Source: Microbacterium sp. zg-Y1090 (GTDB lineage Bacteria > Actinomycetota > Actinomycetes > Actinomycetales > Microbacteriaceae). From it: a stretch of DNA of 64,000 nt. Location of the stretch: NCBI RefSeq assembly GCF_030246945.1, contig NZ_CP126742.1, positions 1,240,001 through 1,304,000 on the forward strand. The letters are read 5' to 3'. Below, piece after piece: positions 15,861-25,561 of this stretch (position 1 is its first letter; every line of letters begins with the position of its first letter). The translations under genes and the position numbers were made by a program. The notes under the pieces are model-generated. The model searched no databases, was not told the origin of the DNA, and was given only the letters and a program-made list of their open reading frames with translations.

Positions 15861-16864
15861 GCGCTCGCCTCTCTCTGAAGCACCACGTCGCCGGCTCGCA
15901 CCGGTGTGGGCGCGGGGGTCCCCGTTCCCAAAGGTACGGCCATCGTGAACGTCGCGCCGCCACCGGGCGTGTCGGCGACGGTGCAGTGGCCGCCGTGGGC
16001 GCGCGCGATGGTGTCCACGATGGCGAGTCCCAGCCCCGATCCGCCCACGGTGCGTTTGCCCGCAGCGCGGTCGAATCGCCGGAAGATGCGGTGCCGGAAG
16101 GCGGGCGGGATGCCGGGGCCGTGGTCGCGCACCCACAGCTGCGCACCGTCGGCGTGCAGCGCACTGCCGATCTCCACCGGGGTGCCTTCCGGGGTGTACT
16201 TCGCAGCGTTGTCGGCAAGCTGCAGCCATGCCTGCAGCAGTCGGTCGTGATCGGCGCGGATGCGTCCGGACGCGGTGTGCTCGACGCTCCACTGGTGGCC
16301 GGGGATCACCGAGACGAGCTCGCCGACCCGCTGGGTGAGGCTGGCCAGGTCGACGAAGGAGAACGAGTAGGAGTCTCCGTCGACCGCGGCGAGCAGGTCG
16401 ATGTCGTTGACCAGTCGGGTCATGCGGTCGAGTTCCGCGATGCCGATGTCACGGACGCCCGCGACATCGGCTGCGTCATCGATGTCCATCATCTCGAGGT
16501 GCCCCCGGACGATGGTGATGGGCGTCTTCAGCTCGTGCCGCACGTCGTCCAGCAGTCGCCGCTGCGCCTCGAAGGACGCCTCCCAGCGCTCCGCCGGATC
16601 GCCTTCCGGCGGGGATGCCGGCACCGGCGTCGCGGCTGTGGGCTGCAGCGCCAGCCAGTAGGCCGCCGCGAGGGCGGACACGGCGAGCAGCGCCGCGAGC
16701 AGATACAGCCCGGCAGCGGGGAAAAGGATCGACAGTTCCACGCCGGCGGCGCCGAGCACCACCCCGGTCACGGCGCCGGCCATGACGAAGCCGGCCGCCG
16801 CGACGGCGAGGATGATGCCGACGATGCGTCGTTGGGTCGGCGCCTGCCGGGCGGTGCGATTCAC
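15857..16864 (-). CDS. Sensor histidine kinase
   Basis: A 335-residue membrane kinase with two transmembrane helices (about residues 13-36 and 45-70) and only a very short extracytoplasmic loop, so it probably senses within the membrane or cytoplasm. The H-box is LDDVRHELKTPITIV (His near residue 114), the N-box QLADNAAKYTPEG, G1 RDHGPGIPP and G2 VGGSGLGLAIVD. There is no HAMP domain. GTG 16864 has GATAAT 6 bases upstream. Its partner is the overlapping response regulator. Confidence 0.93.
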   Translation of the reverse strand: MNRTARQAPTQRRIVGIILAVAAAGFVMAGAVTGVVLGAAGVELSILFPAAGLYLLAALLAVSALAAAYWLALQPTAATPVPASPPEGDPAERWEASFEAQRRLLDDVRHELKTPITIVRGHLEMMDIDDAADVAGVRDIGIAELDRMTRLVNDIDLLAAVDGDSYSFSFVDLASLTQRVGELVSVIPGHQWSVEHTASGRIRADHDRLLQAWLQLADNAAKYTPEGTPVEIGSALHADGAQLWVRDHGPGIPPAFRHRIFRRFDRAAGKRTVGGSGLGLAIVDTIARAHGGHCTVADTPGGGATFTMAVPLGTGTPAPTPVRAGDVVLQREASA

Positions 16865-16874
16865 CCTCTGATTA

Positions 16875-18269
16875 TCAACCCGGGCGGGTCATCGACAGCA
16901 GGTCGAGTTTCTCATCGAGCTGCTCCTCGGTGATCTCGCCCCGCTCGACGTACCCGAGGCCGATGACGGCCTCGCGCACCGTGATGCCCTCGGCGACGGC
17001 GTGCTTGGCGATCTTGGCGGCGGCCTCGTAGCCGATGACCTTGTTCAGGGGCGTCACGATCGACGGCGACATACCGGCGAACGCGGCCGCTCGCTGCACG
17101 TTGGCCTCGAGTCCGTCGACCGTCTTGTCGGCCAGCACGCGCATGGCGTTGGACAGCAGTCGGATGGATTCCAGCAGCGCGGTGCCCATGACGGGGATCG
17201 CCACGTTCAGCTCGAAGGACCCCGATGCCCCGGCCCACGCCACGGTGGCGTCGTTTCCGATGACGCGAGCGCACACCATGAGCGTCGCCTCGGGGACGAC
17301 GGGGTTGACCTTGCCTGGCATGATCGACGAGCCGGGCTGCAGGTCGGGGATGTGGAGTTCTCCGAGTCCCGTGTTGGGGCCGGAGCCCATCCAGCGCAGG
17401 TCGTTGTTGATCTTCGTCAGCGAGACCGCGATGGTGCGCAGGGCGCCGGAAGCCTCGACGAGCGCGTCGCGGTTGGCCTGCGCCTCGAAGTGGTCCAGTG
17501 CCTCGGTGATCGGCAGGCCCGTCTCGGCGGCGAGCAGGGCGATCACCTTCTGGGGGAAGCCCAGCGGGGTGTTGATGCCGGTGCCGACGGCGGTGCCGCC
17601 CAGCGGCACCTCTCCGACGCGGGGGAGCACGGCCTTCACGCGCTCGACACCCAGGCGGATCTGGCGGGCGTAGCCGCCGAACTCCTGGCCGAGGGTGACG
17701 GGCGTGGCATCCATCAGGTGGGTGCGGCCGGACTTGACGACGTCCTTCCACAGCTCGGCCTTGACCTCCAGCGCGGTGGCGAGGTGCTCGAGAGCGGGGA
17801 TCAGGTCCTCGATGAGCGCCTGGGTGACGGCGATGTGCACGGAGGTGGGGAAGACGTCGTTGGAGGACTGCGACGCGTTGACGTGATCGTTCGGGTGCAC
17901 CGGGGCCCCGAGCTTCTGCGTCGCGAGGGTCGCGAGCACCTCGTTCATGTTCATGTTGGAGCTGGTGCCCGACCCGGTCTGGTAGGTGTCGACCGGGAAG
18001 TGGGCGTCGAAGCGGCCGGTGACGACGTCGTCCGCGGCGGCGGCGATGGCATCGGCGATGCCGGCGTCGAGCGTGCCGAGCTCCTTGTTGGCGAGCGCCG
18101 CGGCCTTCTTGATGCGCGCCAGCGCGGCGATCTGGGTCGACTCGAGCCCGGTGCCGGAGATGGGGAAGTTCTCGACGGCGCGCTGGGTCTGCGCGGCGTA
18201 CAGCGCATCCTTGGGCACGTGCACCTCGCCCATCGTGTCGCGCTCGATGCGGTACTCGGTCTCTGCCAT
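16875..18269 (-). CDS. fumC: Class II fumarate hydratase
   Basis: A 464-residue oxygen-stable fumarase of standard FumC length, interconverting fumarate and malate in the TCA cycle. Family blocks include [13 protein letters not shown] at the N-terminus, [27 protein letters not shown], the catalytic loop signature [11 protein letters not shown] (about residue 325) and [19 protein letters not shown] lies 10 bases before ATG 18269. It lies downstream of carbonic anhydrase and DUF4245; in M. tuberculosis fum also lies beside a DUF4245 gene. Confidence 0.96.
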   Translation of the reverse strand: MAETEYRIERDTMGEVHVPKDALYAAQTQRAVENFPISGTGLESTQIAALARIKKAAALANKELGTLDAGIADAIAAAADDVVTGRFDAHFPVDTYQTGSGTSSNMNMNEVLATLATQKLGAPVHPNDHVNASQSSNDVFPTSVHIAVTQALIEDLIPALEHLATALEVKAELWKDVVKSGRTHLMDATPVTLGQEFGGYARQIRLGVERVKAVLPRVGEVPLGGTAVGTGINTPLGFPQKVIALLAAETGLPITEALDHFEAQANRDALVEASGALRTIAVSLTKINNDLRWMGSGPNTGLGELHIPDLQPGSSIMPGKVNPVVPEATLMVCARVIGNDATVAWAGASGSFELNVAIPVMGTALLESIRLLSNAMRVLADKTVDGLEANVQRAAAFAGMSPSIVTPLNKVIGYEAAAKIAKHAVAEGITVREAVIGLGYVERGEITEEQLDEKLDLLSMTRPG

Positions 18270-18327
18270 GACGGTCACGTCCTCGTTTCCTTGCGGGTTT
18301 GCGGGGGTATGGGGGATGGGAAGGGGA

Positions 18328-18987
18328 TCAGGCGTCGGTGACGTCGCCGACGATGACGTCGGCGACGGCGGTGCCCTCGGCGAGGCGATAGTTGGCACCG
18401 ACGATCGCCACGCGACCCTCGGCCACGGCATCGCTGATGAGTTCGGAGGACTGCAGCAGTGCGGCGATGGTCTCGCGCAGGTGCTCACGGCCGACATGAT
18501 CGGCATCCACCGTCTCGGGGGTGACGCCGGCAGCGGCCCCCTGGCGCAGCACGCGGCGCACCGCCGGCACGATCGGCGCGATCTGGCGCCACACGTGCAC
18601 CGGCAGCGCCGGCGCATCGACGGAGGTGGATTCGATGGCCGCACGCACCGCGCCGCACGCGTCATGGCCGAGTACGACGACGAGCGGCACCTCCAGCACG
18701 GCGACGGCGTACTCGATGCTTCCGACGACCGATTCGGAGATCACCTGTCCGGCGTTGCGGATGACGAACAGGTCGCCCAGACCCTCGTCGAAGATGATCT
18801 CGGCAGCCAGGCGGGAATCGGAGCAGCCGAACAGCGCCGCGGTGGGGAACTGGGATCCGGCGGTCTCGTGCCGGCGCTCGACGTCCTGGCGCGGATGCCG
18901 CGGCTCGCCTGCGACGAAGCGGGCGTTGCCCCTGCGCATCTCGTCCCAGGCTTGCTGCGGCGTCGGGCGGAAGGCGGGAGCGGTCAT
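18328..18987 (-). CDS. Beta-class carbonic anhydrase
   Basis: A 219-residue zinc enzyme that interconverts CO2 and bicarbonate. Zinc ligands are in FGCSDSR (Cys, with the Asp-Arg dyad) and LGHDACGAV (His and Cys about 55 residues later). The N-terminal [12 protein letters not shown] is typical of bacterial beta enzymes. ATG 18987 overlaps the DUF4245 stop by four bases. It is followed after 58 bases by fumC. Confidence 0.95.
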   Translation of the reverse strand: MTAPAFRPTPQQAWDEMRRGNARFVAGEPRHPRQDVERRHETAGSQFPTAALFGCSDSRLAAEIIFDEGLGDLFVIRNAGQVISESVVGSIEYAVAVLEVPLVVVLGHDACGAVRAAIESTSVDAPALPVHVWRQIAPIVPAVRRVLRQGAAAGVTPETVDADHVGREHLRETIAALLQSSELISDAVAEGRVAIVGANYRLAEGTAVADVIVGDVTDA

Positions 18988-19616
18988 GAGTCCTCCGCGC
19001 GCAGCGCGCGCACATCGTCGGAAAGGGCTTCGGCCACCGCGGTGGCGGTGGCTGCGTCGGTGGCGCCGTACACGAGGATCGTGTCGGTGCCGGCGGGGGT
19101 GCTGAGGGCATAGGAGATGTTGCCCGCGGTGGCGGGGTCGGAGACCTCGTACACGCTCCACTCGATGCCGTCGAGCGTCGTGGTGCCGGTGGAGCCGCTG
19201 CCGGAGAGTACCCGGGTCGGCCATGCCGCGTCGGCGTCGAAGCCCTGAGCGACGTTGACGAAGCCGCGCTCGGGGGCGTAGACGACGGTCCAGGCGCGCA
19301 CGGACCCGTCGCCGTCGACCGATGCGCGGTTGACGGCCCAGTCGTCGGGGACCTCGGGGACGATCACGGTGCGCTCCAGGGCTGCGGAGGTGTCGGCGGC
19401 CACGGCGGCCACGTCGATCGGCTCGGGCGCGGGAAGCTCGCCGCGCGGCACGCCGAAGATGATGACCGCCACGACGGCGAGGGTCACCAGCAGCGCGGCG
19501 AGGAGGTTGCGGGTGTTGCGGCTCGCGCGGTGCACGCGGGAGGACTCCGCTTTGCGTGCGGCGGTCTCCTCGGGAGTCTCGGGACGACCGAGTTCGGCGA
19601 CGATGCGGGCTGCCAT
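18984..19616 (-). CDS. DUF4245 domain membrane protein
   Basis: A 210-residue protein with a cytoplasmic N-terminus (RPETPEETAARKAESSR), one transmembrane helix (about 38-60) and an extracytoplasmic domain containing the DUF4245 features PDDWAVNRA, GFVNVAQGF and EWSVYE. The family is actinobacterial and has no known function. ATG 19616 overlaps the xseB stop by one base (TGATG); GTG 19619 would overlap by four. It is coupled to the downstream carbonic anhydrase gene. Confidence 0.85.
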   Translation of the reverse strand: MAARIVAELGRPETPEETAARKAESSRVHRASRNTRNLLAALLVTLAVVAVIIFGVPRGELPAPEPIDVAAVAADTSAALERTVIVPEVPDDWAVNRASVDGDGSVRAWTVVYAPERGFVNVAQGFDADAAWPTRVLSGSGSTGTTTLDGIEWSVYEVSDPATAGNISYALSTPAGTDTILVYGATDAATATAVAEALSDDVRALRAEDS

Positions 19617-19861
19617 CACGCGTCCCCGGAACCCTGGGCGTCCGCGCGCACGGCGTCGAGGCGGCGCTTGGCACCGAGGAGCCACTGCTCGCAGTGCGCC
19701 GCGAGGGCCTCACCGCGCATCCACAGCTCGAGCGACTGCTCGAGGGTGGGTGCGCCCTGCTCCAGCTCGGCCACGACGCGCACGAGTTCGTCGCGCGCCT
19801 GCTCGAACGAGAGTGCGGCGACGTCGGGGGCGTCGTCGCTGGCTTCGGTCATGTCGTCCAT
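19616..19861 (-). CDS. xseB: Exodeoxyribonuclease VII small subunit
   Basis: An 81-residue helical protein of normal XseB length with the family pattern LSFEQARDELVRVVAELEQG followed by LEQSLELWMRGEALAAHCEQWL. Several copies bind each XseA in the complex that degrades single-stranded DNA. ATG 19861 follows the xseA stop immediately; ATG 19852 is an alternative start. Confidence 0.94.
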   Translation of the reverse strand: MDDMTEASDDAPDVAALSFEQARDELVRVVAELEQGAPTLEQSLELWMRGEALAAHCEQWLLGAKRRLDAVRADAQGSGDA

Positions 19862-19862
19862 C

Positions 19863-21161
19863 CTAGTTCGCGCCTTCCGGGAGCCCTGCCGTGGGGGATT
19901 CGTCGACTTCCCCGGTGGACCTGGCGGTGAAGGACCCGCGACCCACCGTCACGGTCACCTCGGTGCCGTCGGGCGCCTGCGCCGCGTCGCGCACGATGAC
20001 GCCGGCGTCGAGGTGGGCGATGGCGTAGCCGCGGGCGAGGGTCGCTGCGGGGGAGAGGGCGCGCAGCGACGCGCGCAGCTCGGCGGTGGTGCGCGCCGCG
20101 GCATCCGTTCGGCGAGCCATGATCTCGCGGCCCCGGGAGAGCTGGAACCACAGGTCCTGCGCGCGCGACTCGATCATCGTCTCCGGCGCGCGCAGCACGG
20201 GGCGGGAGCGCAGCTGCTGCAGCTGCGCGATGTCGTGGGAGATGCGCTGGGTCAGGCGCGTGCCGGCGCGGGAGCGCAACTGCCGCACCAGCGCGCGCTG
20301 CTCCGAGACGTCGGGGACGACGCGCTTGGCGGCGTCGGTGGGTGTGGAGGCGCGCAGGTCGGCGACGTCGTCGAGCAGCGGGTGGTCGTTCTCGTGGCCG
20401 ATCGCGCTCACGACGGGGGTGGATGCCGCGGCCACGGCCCGCAGCAGCTTCTCGTCGCTGAACCCCAGCAGTGTCTGCGGGTCGCCGCCGCCGCGCGCGA
20501 TGACGATGACGTCGACATCCGGGTCGGCGTCGAGCATGTTCAGCGCGGCGATCGTCTCGGGGACGCATCTGTCGCCCTGCACCGCGACGTGCACCGTGCG
20601 GAAGCTGACCGCCGGCCACCGCAGCTCGGCGTTGCGGTGCACGTCCTTCTCCGCATCGCTGCGTTCGCCGGTGATGAGCCCGATGCGATGCGGCAGGAAC
20701 GGCAGCGGCTTCTTGCGGGACGCGTCGAAGAGGCCTTCGGCGCGCAGCTGGGCCCGCAGCCGCTCGAGCTTCTCGAGCTGCTCGCCGAGACCGACGTGCT
20801 TCATCGCCGAGACGATGAAGCTGAAGTCGCCGGTCTTGACGTAGAACTCGCTCTTGACGCACGCGACGACGTGATCGCCGGACTTGAGGTCGGCCGGCAC
20901 CCTGTTGCGGGTCGACGACCACAGCCGGAACGAGATGGATGCGTCGGAGGAGAGATCCTTGAGGCGCCCGAAGACGTTGCCGCCGCGGACGTTCCACGAC
21001 GTGATCTCGCCCTCGACCCACACCGCGCCCCACTTCTGCACGAAGTCGCGGATGGTCTCGTTCAACCGGGAGACCGAGGTCGGGGTCTCGGGAGAGGACG
21101 CGGAAGGATGCACGGCATCGGCCGGCGGCGTCTGCCCCGGCGCGGGTTGGAACGTCGTCAT
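19863..21161 (-). CDS. xseA: Exodeoxyribonuclease VII large subunit
   Basis: A 432-residue protein with an N-terminal OB-fold DNA-binding domain (about 28-125, VWVEGEITSW and NVFGRLKD) and the catalytic domain with GLITGERSDAEKDVH and VIVIARGGGDPQTLLGFSDE. The central coiled-coil (about 280-375) precedes a C-terminal LARGYAIAHL segment. It acts with XseB in mismatch and recombination pathways. GAGGGAG lies upstream of ATG 21161. The gene is divergent from ispH. Confidence 0.95.
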   Translation of the reverse strand: MTTFQPAPGQTPPADAVHPSASSPETPTSVSRLNETIRDFVQKWGAVWVEGEITSWNVRGGNVFGRLKDLSSDASISFRLWSSTRNRVPADLKSGDHVVACVKSEFYVKTGDFSFIVSAMKHVGLGEQLEKLERLRAQLRAEGLFDASRKKPLPFLPHRIGLITGERSDAEKDVHRNAELRWPAVSFRTVHVAVQGDRCVPETIAALNMLDADPDVDVIVIARGGGDPQTLLGFSDEKLLRAVAAASTPVVSAIGHENDHPLLDDVADLRASTPTDAAKRVVPDVSEQRALVRQLRSRAGTRLTQRISHDIAQLQQLRSRPVLRAPETMIESRAQDLWFQLSRGREIMARRTDAAARTTAELRASLRALSPAATLARGYAIAHLDAGVIVRDAAQAPDGTEVTVTVGRGSFTARSTGEVDESPTAGLPEGAN

Positions 21162-21219
21162 CTGCGTCTCCCTCGCGGCGACCGGCCTTCACACAGCCGC
21201 CGACTCATAGAATCGAGCT

Positions 21220-22281
21220 GTGAGCACTTCAGCCGTTCGACTGCCCGTGCCCCGCGTACCGGGGCGGCGCGGCCACCTCCAGGATATGCCGGTGGCTGGA
21301 CACAAGCGGGTGCTCCTCGCTGCGCCCCGTGGATACTGCGCAGGGGTGGACCGGGCTGTCATCGCTGTGGAGAAGGCGCTGGAGCGGTTCGGCTCGCCGG
21401 TGTACGTGCGCAAGCAGATCGTCCACAACATCCACGTCGTCACCGAGCTCGAGGCGAAGGGCGCGATCTTCGTCGACGAGGTGGACGAGGTGCCGGAGGG
21501 CGCGCACGTGGTCTTCAGTGCGCACGGTGTGTCGCCCGCCGTGGTCTCGCAGGCAGCGGACCGCGGTCTGCAGGCCATCGACGCGACGTGCCCGCTGGTG
21601 ACCAAGGTGCACCGCGAAGCGGTGCGGTTCGCCCGCGACGACTTCGAGATCCTGCTGATCGGGCACGATGGCCACGAAGAGGTCGAGGGGACCGCCGGTG
21701 AGGCGCCCGAACACGTGACGGTGGTCAACTCGCCCGCCGACGCGGACCTCGTCGAGGTGCGCGACCCGTCCAAGGTCGTGTGGCTGTCGCAGACGACGCT
21801 GTCGGTCGACGAGACGATGGAGACCGTGCGCCGTCTGCGTGAGCGCTTCCCGCAGCTGCAGGATCCGCCGTCGGACGACATCTGCTACGCGACCCAGAAC
21901 CGTCAGGTGGCCATCAAGAAGGTCGCCGTGGGAGCGGACCTCGTGATCGTCGTCGGCTCGGCCAACTCGTCGAACAGCGTGCGGCTGGTGGAGGTGGCGC
22001 TGGAGTACGGCGCGAAGGCCGCCTACCGCGTGGACTACGCCCACGAGATCAAGCAGCAGTGGCTCGACGGCGTCGAGACGGTCGGCGTGACCAGCGGTGC
22101 ATCGGTGCCCGAGGTGCTCGTCACCGAGGTGCTCGAGGATCTGGCCGGTGCCGGCTACCGCGACGTCGAGGAAGTGCGCACGGCGGAGGAGGACCTGCTG
22201 TTCTCCCTGCCGAAGGAGCTGCGTCACGACGCCTCCGGCAAGCGGGACGACCGTGCACTCGGCGGGCGGGGTCGCCCGTGA
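21220..22281 (+). CDS. ispH: 4-hydroxy-3-methylbut-2-enyl diphosphate reductase
   Basis: A 353-residue enzyme of the MEP isoprenoid pathway that makes isopentenyl and dimethylallyl diphosphate. Three cysteines for the Fe-S cluster are in [22 protein letters not shown] and [11 protein letters not shown]; other conserved parts are FSAHGVSP and SSNSVRL. An extra N-terminal segment of about 28 residues precedes [15 protein letters not shown] 21220 has TAGAAT 6 bases upstream; an internal ATG at 21286 would give the more usual length. Its stop overlaps the next gene. Confidence 0.95.
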   Translation: MSTSAVRLPVPRVPGRRGHLQDMPVAGHKRVLLAAPRGYCAGVDRAVIAVEKALERFGSPVYVRKQIVHNIHVVTELEAKGAIFVDEVDEVPEGAHVVFSAHGVSPAVVSQAADRGLQAIDATCPLVTKVHREAVRFARDDFEILLIGHDGHEEVEGTAGEAPEHVTVVNSPADADLVEVRDPSKVVWLSQTTLSVDETMETVRRLRERFPQLQDPPSDDICYATQNRQVAIKKVAVGADLVIVVGSANSSNSVRLVEVALEYGAKAAYRVDYAHEIKQQWLDGVETVGVTSGASVPEVLVTEVLEDLAGAGYRDVEEVRTAEEDLLFSLPKELRHDASGKRDDRALGGRGRP

Positions 22282-22859
22282 GCGACATCGATCCGCGCCC
22301 GCGGCCGCAGTATGGCGAGTACGCCACCCCGGAGGAGCAGCGGGCGCGCATCGCGCAACCGGATGCCACCGACGCGCTGTCGTCGGGCGTGGCGCCGCAG
22401 GCCGGGATGCACGACGCGTCGCAGCCGCGGGGAGGCTCTGCGCCGTTCCCCGCGGAGCCCGCGACGTCAGCGGTGGCACGGCCGACCCGCATGGCCGACC
22501 GGGTCATCACACTGGCGCTGCTGGCATACGGGCTCGTGACCGTGCTGGTGGCGGCGCCGCAGATGCTCGACGTGGGCGCCTTCGCGCAGACGATGTTCCA
22601 GACCCTCGGCGTCGACGCGCAGTTGGCCGACCCCGAATCCGGGCGCGGCTGGGGTGTGGCCGCGGCAACGGCTCTCGCCGGAGGCTGGGTGCTCACGGCC
22701 TGGCTGTCGTGGCGGAGCCTGGCGGCTCGGCGACTGACGTGGTGGATTCCGCTCGTCGGCGGCATCCTGTTCAACTTCGTCTCGGGCACGCTGATGGTGA
22801 TCCCCATCATGAACGACCCGGCCGCTTGGGAAGCGCTGCAGCGCACCGTCTCAGGCTGA
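22278..22859 (+). CDS. DUF6264-like membrane protein
   Basis: A 193-residue protein coupled to ispH by a GTGA overlap. The first 70 residues are polar and low-complexity ([20 protein letters not shown] is typical). Three hydrophobic segments follow (about 78-98, 127-147, 158-180). It matches the Microbacteriaceae family I know as DUF6264; function unknown. An isoprenoid-linked role would rest only on position. Confidence 0.7.
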   Translation: MSDIDPRPRPQYGEYATPEEQRARIAQPDATDALSSGVAPQAGMHDASQPRGGSAPFPAEPATSAVARPTRMADRVITLALLAYGLVTVLVAAPQMLDVGAFAQTMFQTLGVDAQLADPESGRGWGVAAATALAGGWVLTAWLSWRSLAARRLTWWIPLVGGILFNFVSGTLMVIPIMNDPAAWEALQRTVSG

Positions 22860-22906
22860 TCCGACCGCTCGCCGCCCGTGTGGCGTGACAGCGCCGCGCA
22901 CCGACA

Positions 22907-24235
22907 TCAGAACGGCGGCGGATCGCAGGTCGGTGCGAACCGCACCGCCGTGACCGGCGTGTCCACGTAGCTCCGCCCGGTCGGACTCGTCCACTCGAGC
23001 ACGCCACCGCCTCGCTGGCGCACCCGCCACGCGGAGGCGTGCTTGAGCGAGTGATGTCGCCTGCACAGGTGGGCGAGATTCTCTGCGCTGGTGGCGCCGC
23101 CGAGCGCCGCATCATGCGTGTGGTCGATATCGCACCGCCGTGCGGGCTGGCGACAGCCGGGGAAGCGGCAATGCTCGTCACGCACGCGCAGCACGCGGCG
23201 GAGGTTTTCGCTCGGCCGGTAGCGGTCGACGGCGAGGACGACACCGCTCACCGGGTGAGTCATCACGCGGTCCCAGCCGACGGCGTGGCCGGCGAGCCGT
23301 CGCGCCGTCTGCGCGTCGATCGGGCCGGAACCTGCCAGGCGCGCGCCTCCGTCGGTGCGGCCGGCGAGCGTGAGCACCGGCACACTCACCTGCACCTGTG
23401 CGCGGATGGCAGCCAGGCCGTCGCCGGAGGCGATCGGGCCGCCCCCGAGCGCCAGATCGCAGAGGACGTCGGCGCGGATCTGGTCGATCGTTCGGCGATC
23501 GTCATCCGTGGCGTCCGTGGCGTCCGTGGCGTCCGTGGCGTCCGTGGCACCCGCGGCGCGCTCGGCATCGTGGGTCGTGCGGCGGATGACGCCCGCCATC
23601 GTCGTCAGGCGATCGTGGATGCCGTGGGCGAGGACGGCGGGGAGCGTGGCGAGCAACTCAGCCATGCCGTCGCCGACGTCGCGCACGATCACCGCGCGGC
23701 GTGCACGTGCCGCACGATGGCGCGCTTCTCGATCACCGCGCTCCGCCTGCTCGGCGAGGGTGCCGAGGACCGCGCGCAGGCGGGCAGGGGTCTCAGCTTC
23801 TGCGAGCGCTACGGCCGAGGCCTCGAAGGCCGCCCGCTGGGCGTCGTCACCGATGCCCTGCCCGGCATCCACGATCGCGGACGCGTGAGCGGCCTCGATG
23901 CGTCCGTCGGCGAGGGCGGCATGGGTGGCAGGGAACCGCTGCGTGAGAGTCCAGGCCTCGGAGATGCGGCGCTGGACGGTGCGGTCGCCGGCGTGCAGGG
24001 CGGCACCGATCTCGGCGGCGACCGTGCGCAGCGCCATCTCGCGCTCGCGCTCGCGGAGGGGAAGTGAACCGGCGGCCTCGTCTGCGAGGTCGAAGGCCGC
24101 GGTGAGCAGCGACGCCTCGAGAGCGCGGAACCCGGCGATCGCCGATCGCACGCCGCCGAGTGCGGTCACGAGTGCGTGCAGCGCAGCGGTGTCGACCTCC
24201 GCCTGCGGGGCCTTGCGCGTCGTGTCCGTTGCCAT
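22907..24235 (-). CDS. DUF222 / HNH endonuclease domain protein
   Basis: A 442-residue protein with a long helical DUF222 region (about 15-320) and a C-terminal HNH nuclease motif. The nuclease residues are in CRFPGCRQPARRCDIDHTHD and the following NLAHLCRRHHSLKH. Such proteins are abundant in actinobacterial chromosomes, often in several copies; their targets are unknown. ATG 24235 has GACAAT 6 bases upstream. Residues 230-246 are an Ala-Thr-Asp repeat encoded by a 9-bp tandem array. No intron, recombinase or attachment site accompanies it. Confidence 0.88.
   Translation of the reverse strand: MATDTTRKAPQAEVDTAALHALVTALGGVRSAIAGFRALEASLLTAAFDLADEAAGSLPLREREREMALRTVAAEIGAALHAGDRTVQRRISEAWTLTQRFPATHAALADGRIEAAHASAIVDAGQGIGDDAQRAAFEASAVALAEAETPARLRAVLGTLAEQAERGDREARHRAARARRAVIVRDVGDGMAELLATLPAVLAHGIHDRLTTMAGVIRRTTHDAERAAGATDATDATDATDATDDDRRTIDQIRADVLCDLALGGGPIASGDGLAAIRAQVQVSVPVLTLAGRTDGGARLAGSGPIDAQTARRLAGHAVGWDRVMTHPVSGVVLAVDRYRPSENLRRVLRVRDEHCRFPGCRQPARRCDIDHTHDAALGGATSAENLAHLCRRHHSLKHASAWRVRQRGGGVLEWTSPTGRSYVDTPVTAVRFAPTCDPPPF
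23504..23548. repeat. 9-bp tandem repeat inside the DUF222/HNH gene
   Basis: Four perfect copies of GTCCGTGGC (23513-23548) follow one copy with a single change. On the coding strand the unit is GCCACGGAC, encoding Ala-Thr-Asp, so copy-number change keeps the frame. Confidence 0.95.
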
Positions 24236-24298
24236 GCGACCATTGTCGCGCGAACCTCGGACATTCGTTCGAATGTACGCGCTCCGTGCCGGCACGCA

Positions 24299-24329
24299 GA
24301 ACGCCCCGACCACCAGGGCCGGGGCGTTC
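24299..24329 (-). terminator. Hairpin downstream of fba
   Basis: GAACGCCCCG (24299-24308) pairs with CGGGGCGTTC (24320-24329) around an 11-base loop, 17 bases beyond the fba stop on the minus strand. No T-run is present. Confidence 0.65.
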
Positions 24330-24345
24330 TCGCGTTGCGAAGGTG

Positions 24346-25377
24346 TCAGGCGCCGAGCGACTTGCCGTAGGAACCCAGCTGCTGGGTCGCCTCGACGACG
24401 CGGGTGGCCATCGCCGACTCGGCGACCTTGCCCCAGGCGCGGGGGTCGTAGGCCTTCTTGTTGCCGACCTCGCCGTCGATCTTGAGCACGCCGTCGTAGT
24501 TCTGGAACATGTACCCGGCGACGGCACGCGTGAAGGCGTACTGCGTGTCGGTGTCGATGTTCATCTTCACGACGCCGTTGGCGACGGCCAGGGCGATCTC
24601 CTCGGGCGTCGAGCCGCTGCCACCGTGGAACACCAGGTCGAGGGGCTTCTGGCCGGTGCCGAAGCGCGCGGCGATGCCTTCCTGGATCTCGCCGAGGAGT
24701 TCGGGCTTGAGCTTCACGTTGCCGGGCTTGTAGACGCCGTGCACGTTGCCGAAGGTGAGCGCGGCGATCCAGCGGCCCTGGTCGCCGAGACCGAGTGCCT
24801 CGACCACCTGGGCGACGTCGTTGGTCGTCGTGTACAGCGCGTCGTTGGTGCCCTCGTGCTTGACGCCGTCCTCCTCGCCGCCGACGACGCCGATCTCGAC
24901 CTCGAGGATGGCGCTGATGGCCTTCATGCGGGGGAGCAGCGTCTGGGCGATCTCGATGTTCTCGGCGAGCGGCACCGCGGAGCCATCCCACATGTGGGAC
25001 TGGAAGATCGGGTTGCGGCCGGCCCTGACCTCTTCTTCGGAGGCGGCGATCAGCGGCAGCAGGAAGTCGTCCAGCGCGGGCTTGGGGCAGTGGTCGGTGT
25101 GCAGGGCGACCGTGATCGGGTAGTTCTTCGCGACCTCGGTGACGAACTTGGCCATGGCGATGGCACCGGTGGCGCGGCCCTTGACGGTGTGGCCGGCGAA
25201 GTAGTCCGCGCCGCCCGTGGTGACCTGGATGATGCCGTCGGAGCCGGCTTCGGTGAGTCCCTGCAGCACGGCGTTGATGGACTGCGAGCTGGCGGCGTTG
25301 ATCGCCGGGTATGCGAATCCGCCGGCCTTCGCACGGTCCAGCATTTCGGCATACTGCTCGGGGGTTGCGACGGGCAT
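24346..25377 (-). CDS. fba: Class II fructose-bisphosphate aldolase
   Basis: A 343-residue zinc-dependent aldolase that cleaves fructose-1,6-bisphosphate to glyceraldehyde-3-phosphate and dihydroxyacetone phosphate. Zinc and catalytic residues are in ALHTDHCPKP (about 100-109), VEIGVVGGEEDGV, NVHGVYKPGNV and VFHGGSGST. The insertion pattern with TNDALYTTTND matches the class IIA type found in actinobacteria. AGGAG lies 7 bases before ATG 25377. It is divergent from glpX, which catalyses the neighbouring gluconeogenic step. Confidence 0.96.
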   Translation of the reverse strand: MPVATPEQYAEMLDRAKAGGFAYPAINAASSQSINAVLQGLTEAGSDGIIQVTTGGADYFAGHTVKGRATGAIAMAKFVTEVAKNYPITVALHTDHCPKPALDDFLLPLIAASEEEVRAGRNPIFQSHMWDGSAVPLAENIEIAQTLLPRMKAISAILEVEIGVVGGEEDGVKHEGTNDALYTTTNDVAQVVEALGLGDQGRWIAALTFGNVHGVYKPGNVKLKPELLGEIQEGIAARFGTGQKPLDLVFHGGSGSTPEEIALAVANGVVKMNIDTDTQYAFTRAVAGYMFQNYDGVLKIDGEVGNKKAYDPRAWGKVAESAMATRVVEATQQLGSYGKSLGA

Positions 25378-25561
25378 GTCAGCTCCTAAAGTCGGCGGTT
25401 GATCCTGCTTCACTCTAGCGAAGCGGGCCCACTCGGTCCCGGGGGTCGGCCGTGGCAAACGGCCGCGTGCACATAACGAGCCGGAAAGAACCGCGTTTCC
25501 TTCGCTCTCCGACAGCGCCATACCCGGGCGCGTCGGCACCGCGCGGCATAGGCTGTGCCCC

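Noticed and set aside
22907..24235. HNH endonuclease considered as a homing element
   Set aside because: DUF222/HNH genes are ordinary in actinobacterial chromosomes; no intron, intein or inserted target gene is seen.
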